Assembly (NCBI GenBank): GCA_013044425.1
Contig: JABEUK010000073.1
Coordinates: 1-9,546, forward strand
Length of the DNA stretch: 9,546 bases
Direction: 5' to 3'
Origin: Thermoplasmata archaeon
GTDB taxonomy: Archaea; Thermoplasmatota; Thermoplasmata; Lutacidiplasmatales; UBA184
Part shown: one piece after another, positions 5,450-9,546 of the stretch
Position numbering within the stretch: the first letter of the stretch is position 1
Layout of the letters: the number at the start of each line of letters is the position of its first letter
The notes under the pieces: generated by a model
The model's database searches: none
What the model was told of the DNA's origin: nothing
Seen by the model: the letters and a program-made list of their open reading frames with translations, nothing else
Position numbers and translations under genes: made by a program

Positions 5450-6850
5450 ATGAATCCCCCGGCGGACCCTCCTGCCTCGATCCTGGACCTAATCGGGGAT
5501 ACTCCGGCAATCCCGCTGCGTCGGGTGACCGAGGGAGTCCCCTACCGAGTGCTGGTCAAGCTCGAGTTTCTCAATCCGGGCGGCTCGGTCAAGGACCGGA
5601 TCGGCACCTCGATGATCGACGAGGCCGAGCGCGTGGGTCTGCTCCGGCCGGGCGGGACGATCGTCGAAGCCACCAGTGGGAACACGGGGGTCGGACTCGC
5701 CCTCGTCGCGGCGGTCCGGGGCTACCGCTGCGTCTTCGTGCTCCCGGACAAGATGAGCTCGGAGAAGATTCGGCTCTTGCGTGCGTACGGCGCGCGCGTG
5801 GTGGTGACTCCGAGCCAACTGCCCCCGGAGCACCCGATGAGCCACTACTCGGTCGCGCGTCGGCTCGCGCGGGAGATCCCCGGGGCCTACTACCCCAACC
5901 AGTACGAGAACGAGGGGAACGCGCTCGCTCACTACCGTACGACCGGGCCCGAGATCGATCGCCACGGCGGCGAGGACCTCACGGCGGTCGTGGCCACGGT
6001 CGGGACCGGGGGAACCCTGAGCGGGATCGGACGTTACTTCAAGGAGCACCGCCCGTCCGTCCGCATCGTCGCGGTCGATCCGGCGGGTTCGATCCTCGGG
6101 ACCTACTTCCGGACGAAGGAGGTGGCGAAGGTCGCCCCCTACCTCGTCGAGGGAATCGGGGAAGACATGATCCCGAAGTCGATCCACTTCCAGTACATCG
6201 ACGAGTTCGTCGAGGTCAACGACGCCGAGTCGTTCGCCATGGCGCGCCGCCTCGCCCGGGAGGAGGGGCTCTTCGTCGGGGGCTCGTCCGGATCCGCGGT
6301 CGCGGGAGCTCTGCGCTGGCTGTCCACGCGTCCGGTGCCCGCCGGCTCCACGATCGTCATCGTTCTCCCCGATTCCGGGGATCGGTATCTTTCGAAGTTC
6401 TACTCGGACGAGTGGATGCGCGAGAAGGGATTCCTCGACCCGGGCGCCACCGCGCGCAGCCTGCTTTCGCGCAAGGGGGGCCTTCCCGCGCTGGTGGCCG
6501 CCGAACCCACCACGCGTGTTCGAGATGCGCTGGCCCTGCTGCGCCGACATGGGTTCTCGCAAATGCCGATCCTCTCCTCGGGCGCGAACCTCGGGAGCGT
6601 TCAGGAGGAGGAGATCCTGCGTCGGATGCTCGAGGACGAGACCGTCGTCGAACGCACCGTCGCCTCCGTCCTCCGGCCCCCCTTTCCCGAGGTCGGCGCC
6701 GACACGCCGGTGGCGTCGGTGCTCCATCGCTTGAAGGAGGAGCGCGCGCTGTTGGTCCGGGAACCCGCGACCGGGACCCCCATCGGACTCTTGACCCGGT
6801 ACGACCTGCTGGGATTCCTATCGGAGGAAGGAGCGAGCCATGCGATTTGA
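5450..6850 (+). CDS. cbs: Cystathionine beta-synthase with C-terminal CBS-domain pair
   Basis: A 466-residue PLP enzyme, fold type II. It would condense homocysteine with serine to cystathionine in the cytoplasm. The catalytic part (about 10-330) has the PLP lysine Lys48 in GGSVKDRIG, TSGNTG (75-80), KMSSEKIRLLRAYGA (101-115), QYENEGNALAHYRTTGPEI (151-169), the phosphate loop GTGGT (185-189) and GGSSGS (277-282). LPDSGDRYLSKFYSDEW followed by KGFL is characteristic of cystathionine beta-synthases rather than plain cysteine synthases. Two CBS domains follow (about 345-400 and 403-460), the layout of bacterial and animal CBS, where the module may bind adenosyl ligands. There is no N-terminal heme-binding extension. 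The start at 5450 agrees with the TATA spacing; the frame is open further upstream but that part is non-homologous. The last 11 nt overlap the next gene. O-acetylserine or O-phosphoserine sulfhydrylase activity remains possible. Confidence 0.9.
   Translation: MNPPADPPASILDLIGDTPAIPLRRVTEGVPYRVLVKLEFLNPGGSVKDRIGTSMIDEAERVGLLRPGGTIVEATSGNTGVGLALVAAVRGYRCVFVLPDKMSSEKIRLLRAYGARVVVTPSQLPPEHPMSHYSVARRLAREIPGAYYPNQYENEGNALAHYRTTGPEIDRHGGEDLTAVVATVGTGGTLSGIGRYFKEHRPSVRIVAVDPAGSILGTYFRTKEVAKVAPYLVEGIGEDMIPKSIHFQYIDEFVEVNDAESFAMARRLAREEGLFVGGSSGSAVAGALRWLSTRPVPAGSTIVIVLPDSGDRYLSKFYSDEWMREKGFLDPGATARSLLSRKGGLPALVAAEPTTRVRDALALLRRHGFSQMPILSSGANLGSVQEEEILRRMLEDETVVERTVASVLRPPFPEVGADTPVASVLHRLKEERALLVREPATGTPIGLLTRYDLLGFLSEEGASHAI
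6828..6833 (+). promoter_or_regulatory. Shine-Dalgarno site of the gamma-lyase gene
   Basis: AAGGAG ends 6 nt before the ATG at 6840, inside the coding end of the upstream synthase. It fixes the start and indicates that this downstream operon gene is translated by Shine-Dalgarno initiation rather than leaderless initiation. Confidence 0.65.
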
Positions 6851-7985
6851 CACCCGGCTCATCCACGCCCACCAGCCTCCCGACGCGGCCACCGGGGCCG
6901 TGAACACCCCGATCTACCTGTCGAGCACCTTCGCCCAGGAGGCACCGAACCGCAATCGAGGCTACGTCTACGGGCGGACGGCGAACCCGACGCGCGACGT
7001 CCTCGAGCGCGCGCTTGCGGACCTGGAGGGTGGCGCCCGGGGCCTTGCGTTCTCCTCGGGGCTCGGCGCGCTCGTCAGCCTGCTCGAGAACTACGGAACG
7101 GGGCGCCGGATCGTGTCGGTCAACGATCTCTACGGTGGGAGCTGGCGCCTGTTCGAGCACCATCGCCGCCAGTTCGGCCTGAGGATCGACTACCTCGACA
7201 TGACGGACCTTGATGCGCTCCGGGGAACCCTCGCTGGGGGCCCGACCGATCTCGTGTACCTCGAAACGCCGACCAATCCGCTGCTCCGGATCATCGACCT
7301 CCGTGCGGTCGCTCGCCTCGCCCACCGCGCCGGAGCGCTCCTGGCCGTGGACAATACGTTCGCGTCCCCGGCCCTTCAACGCCCGATCGAGCGAGGCGCG
7401 GACATCGTGCTGCACTCGACCACGAAGTACCTGGGGGGCCATTCGGATGTCCTCGGAGGCGCACTCGTCCTCCGGGACGCGGCCCTGGGGGACCGGTTCG
7501 CGTGGATCCAGAACGCCGCGGGAGCCGTTCCGAGCCCGTTCGATTGCTACCTCGTCCTCCGCGGGCTCCACACGCTCGGAGTGCGGATGCGCGCCCACGG
7601 GGCGAACGCGGGGGCCGCCGCCGAGCTGCTGGAGGGGAGCCGAAAGGTCCGCGTCGTTCACTATCCCGGCCTCGCGAGCCACCCCCAGCACGGGCTCGCC
7701 CGTCGACAGATGGACGGCTACGGAGGGATGATCAGCATCGAACTGCGCGGCGGTTCCGCGGCGGCGCGCCGTTTCATGCGCGCGCTTCGGGTCTTCACCC
7801 TCGCGGAGAGCCTGGGAGGCGTGGAGTCGCTTGTCGAGCACCCGGCTACGATGACCCATGCGAGCGTACCACGTCGGGAACGCGAAGCTCACGGGATCGG
7901 AGACGGCCTCGTCCGCCTCTCCTGCGGCATCGAGGATCCCGAAGACCTCCTGGACGATCTGCGAGCCGGTCTCAGGGCGGCCTAG
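6840..7985 (+). CDS. Cystathionine gamma-lyase-type PLP enzyme (Cys/Met metabolism family)
   Basis: A 381-residue enzyme of the Cys/Met metabolism PLP family (fold type I, usually a tetramer), of typical length. The PLP lysine is Lys196 in HSTTKYLGGHSD. Other family landmarks are YGRTANPT (44-51; Tyr and Arg contact the cofactor phosphate of the partner subunit), FSSGLGA (71-77), Tyr98 in DLYGG, ETPTNP (142-147), VDNTF (170-174) and SLGGVESLVEHPATMTHASVP (324-344). The family includes cystathionine gamma-lyase, cystathionine gamma-synthase, O-acylhomoserine sulfhydrylase and methionine gamma-lyase, which sequence alone separates poorly. The coupled cystathionine beta-synthase upstream makes gamma-lyase (cystathionine to cysteine, 2-oxobutyrate and ammonia) the best call. 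The ATG at 6840 overlaps the upstream gene by 11 nt and has a good Shine-Dalgarno site. Cysteinyl-tRNA synthetase starts 3 nt after the stop. Confidence 0.88.
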   Translation: MRFDTRLIHAHQPPDAATGAVNTPIYLSSTFAQEAPNRNRGYVYGRTANPTRDVLERALADLEGGARGLAFSSGLGALVSLLENYGTGRRIVSVNDLYGGSWRLFEHHRRQFGLRIDYLDMTDLDALRGTLAGGPTDLVYLETPTNPLLRIIDLRAVARLAHRAGALLAVDNTFASPALQRPIERGADIVLHSTTKYLGGHSDVLGGALVLRDAALGDRFAWIQNAAGAVPSPFDCYLVLRGLHTLGVRMRAHGANAGAAAELLEGSRKVRVVHYPGLASHPQHGLARRQMDGYGGMISIELRGGSAAARRFMRALRVFTLAESLGGVESLVEHPATMTHASVPRREREAHGIGDGLVRLSCGIEDPEDLLDDLRAGLRAA

Positions 7986-7988
7986 ACG

Positions 7989-9431
7989 ATGCGTCGCGTC
8001 ACGATCTACGATACGCTCTCCCGCGAGAGCCGGCTCTTCGTGCCGCGCTTCCCCCCGCGTGTCGGCATGTTCGTCTGTGGACTGACCCCATACGACGAAG
8101 CCCACATCGGTCACGCCCGCGTGGCGGTCGTGTTCGACATCGTGGCGCGGGCGCTCGCGCGGTGGGGATATCGGGTGTTGTACGTCCAGAACGTCACCAA
8201 CATTGACGACAAGCTCCTGGGCCGTGCCGGCCAGCTCGGCGTCGACCCGTTCTCGCTCTCCGATCGGCACTTCGCTCAGTGGCGCGAGGCGATGGAGCGG
8301 CTCGGCGTCCGGTCGGTCCAGTACTACCCGCATGCCACCGACTACGTGCCCGAGATCCTGGAACAGATCGGCCAGCTGGTGGACCGGGGATTCGCGTACC
8401 GAACGGACGACGGCTCGGTCTACTACGAGGTCGCGAAGTTCCCCGGCTACGGCAAGCTCTCCGGCCAGAAGGTCGAGGCGCTCCGGCCCGGAGCGCGCCT
8501 GGAGATCGATCACCACAAGCACGCGCCCGAGGATTTCGTACTGTGGAAGGCCGCGACGCCGGGCGAACCGAGCTGGGAGAGCCCGTGGGGCCCGGGACGA
8601 CCCGGCTGGCACATCGAGGATACCGCGATCACGGCGCGACTGCTCGGCCCGCGCTACGATCTCCATGGAGGTGGCCTCGATCTGAAGTTCCCCCACCACG
8701 AGGCCGAGATCGCTCAGGCGGAGGCCGCGACCGGACTCGCCCCGCTCGTGAACTTCTGGATGCACGCCGGCCTGGTCTCGATGGGCGGAGAGAAGATGTC
8801 CAAATCGCTCGGGAACGTCTACTCCCTCACCCAGGCGCTCGACGAGTTCGGCCCCATGGTGCTTCGATTCTACTACCTCAACGCCCACTACCGCAGCCCG
8901 CTCGAGTTCACGCGGGGGGAGAGCTTGGAGGCCGCCCGCGAAGCCTACGCTCGCCTGTCGCTGCCCTACCGGCGCCTCCGGTCCCAATGGGACCAAGAGG
9001 CGCCCGAGCGCGTCGGCGAGGATCTTCCGGAGGAGCTCGCGAGCGCCTCGGCCGATCTCGTCGACCATCTCGACGAAACCCTCGCGAACGACTTTCAAAC
9101 ACGCGAGGTGATCGCGCAACTGTTCGTCTGGGGCCACCGGGTGGCCGAGTGGTTGCCCAAGCTCGACCGCCTCTCGAGCGGAGCGCTCTCGACGCTGGCC
9201 GCCCCGTACCGCTGGGTGGAGGAGACGCTCGGGCTCTTTGAGGAGGTCGAGCAGAGCGGTTCGAGCGATCTCGCCGCTGCGGTCGGGGTCGCGATCGAGG
9301 CTCGGACCCGCGCCCGGACCCGCGGAGATTTCGCAGAGGCCGACCGGATCCGCGACGCGCTGCGGGCGGCGGGGATCGAACTCGAGGACGATGCGACTGG
9401 AACTCGGTGGGAACGCACCGGGTCGAAGTGA
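7989..9431 (+). CDS. cysS: Cysteinyl-tRNA synthetase
   Basis: A 480-residue class I aminoacyl-tRNA synthetase that charges tRNA-Cys with cysteine in an ATP-dependent reaction. Cys30 in FVCGLTPYDEAHIGHAR is the first zinc ligand, and HIGH is at 39-42. GWHIEDTAI (206-214), HGGGLDLKFPHHEAEIAQ (226-243) and EKMSKSLGN (268-276, KMSKS loop) follow. The C-terminal anticodon-side region ends with the family's GDFAEADRIRDAL, then GIELED and GTRW. Length is normal. Unusual point: zinc ligands in the E. coli enzyme are Cys, Cys, His and Glu, and the second Cys (in GWHIEC) is Asp211 here; His236 and Glu240 are present. The gene begins 3 nt after the gamma-lyase stop with only a weak GGGCGG upstream. Its position after two cysteine-forming enzymes suggests coordinated cysteine supply and use. 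Its presence means the cell need not depend on the SepRS/SepCysS route. Confidence 0.96.
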   Translation: MRRVTIYDTLSRESRLFVPRFPPRVGMFVCGLTPYDEAHIGHARVAVVFDIVARALARWGYRVLYVQNVTNIDDKLLGRAGQLGVDPFSLSDRHFAQWREAMERLGVRSVQYYPHATDYVPEILEQIGQLVDRGFAYRTDDGSVYYEVAKFPGYGKLSGQKVEALRPGARLEIDHHKHAPEDFVLWKAATPGEPSWESPWGPGRPGWHIEDTAITARLLGPRYDLHGGGLDLKFPHHEAEIAQAEAATGLAPLVNFWMHAGLVSMGGEKMSKSLGNVYSLTQALDEFGPMVLRFYYLNAHYRSPLEFTRGESLEAAREAYARLSLPYRRLRSQWDQEAPERVGEDLPEELASASADLVDHLDETLANDFQTREVIAQLFVWGHRVAEWLPKLDRLSSGALSTLAAPYRWVEETLGLFEEVEQSGSSDLAAAVGVAIEARTRARTRGDFAEADRIRDALRAAGIELEDDATGTRWERTGSK

Positions 9432-9439
9432 GACGGCCC

Positions 9440-9546
9440 ATGCGCGGCTTCGGGTTCTCCGAGCACGGCGGGCTCGACCGGACCGGCTTCGTGGAGGTGC
9501 CCGAGCCCACACCCGGGCCGGGGGAAGTTCGGATCCGGATCCGAGC
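9440..9546 (+). CDS. Medium-chain dehydrogenase/reductase, N-terminal fragment (partial)
   Basis: Only 35 codons lie in the window. They read as the first beta-strands of the GroES-like domain of a zinc-type alcohol dehydrogenase or quinone oxidoreductase: an EHGGLD segment (8-13), then EVPEPTPGPGEVRIRIR (19-35), the family's usual start. The cofactor and any zinc-binding residues are outside the window, so substrate and metal dependence are unknown. The ATG is 8 nt after the synthetase stop on the same strand, so it may be co-transcribed with the cysteine genes. No clear Shine-Dalgarno site is visible. Confidence 0.75.
   Translation, partial: MRGFGFSEHGGLDRTGFVEVPEPTPGPGEVRIRIR

Noticed and set aside
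5424..5453. A 9-codon reading frame (ATG at 5424) just before cystathionine beta-synthase, considered as a leader peptide
   Set aside because: The ATG is part of the TATA-like TTTATGG element, so it is unlikely to be transcribed, and there is no ribosome-binding site. Its sequence has no cysteine codons that would suggest attenuation.
6357..9512. A 1051-codon open frame on the minus strand opposite the cysteine genes
   Set aside because: It is antisense to three genes with clear catalytic motifs. Its translation is rich in Arg, Gly, Pro and Glu with no recognisable domain, as expected from stop-poor GC-rich DNA.

Overview
The window looks like a piece of chromosome from a GC-rich euryarchaeal-type archaeon. 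High-GC Thermoplasmatota is my best guess, but the lineage is inferred, not shown. The archaeal call rests on three things. There is a KEOPS-type Kae1 tRNA-modification protein. There is a geranylgeranyl reductase of the archaeol-lipid type. Several start codons have a TATA-like element centred 26-27 nt upstream, as in archaeal leaderless transcripts. Almost every base is coding, and codon third positions are mostly G or C. I see no tRNA, rRNA, insertion sequence, CRISPR or phage gene.

Left part (1-3338). A secreted, heavily N-glycosylation-sequon-rich protein runs off the left edge on the minus strand. It diverges from kae1 across a 174-nt intergenic region that holds TATA-like elements for both genes and two small dyads. 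Kae1 (t6A37 tRNA modification) is followed after 22 nt by an FAD-dependent geranylgeranyl reductase of the membrane-lipid saturation family, which has its own TATA-like element over the kae1 stop codon.

Middle part (3236-5314, minus strand). A compact three-gene unit is read right to left: a BlaI/MecI/CopY-type winged-helix regulator, then a three-helix membrane zinc metalloprotease (HELGH), then a signal-peptide protein with one C-terminal membrane anchor. The first two genes are 23 nt apart and the last two overlap by 17 nt. The set resembles a BlaI-BlaR1 signalling pair in which the extracellular sensor is a separate polypeptide instead of a domain fused to the protease. This is the most interesting unit in the window. 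Its last gene overlaps the lipid reductase tail-to-tail by 103 nt.

Right part (5421-9546, plus strand). An operon-like run encodes cystathionine beta-synthase with a C-terminal CBS-domain pair, a cystathionine gamma-lyase-type PLP enzyme (11-nt overlap), cysteinyl-tRNA synthetase (3-nt gap) and the start of a medium-chain dehydrogenase/reductase (8-nt gap, cut by the window edge). Together they would carry homocysteine plus serine through cystathionine to cysteine and then to Cys-tRNA. The cysteinyl-tRNA synthetase has Asp where the second zinc-binding Cys of the bacterial enzyme is expected. The regulator unit and this operon are divergent and share a 135-nt intergenic region with two TATA-like elements and one near-perfect dyad.
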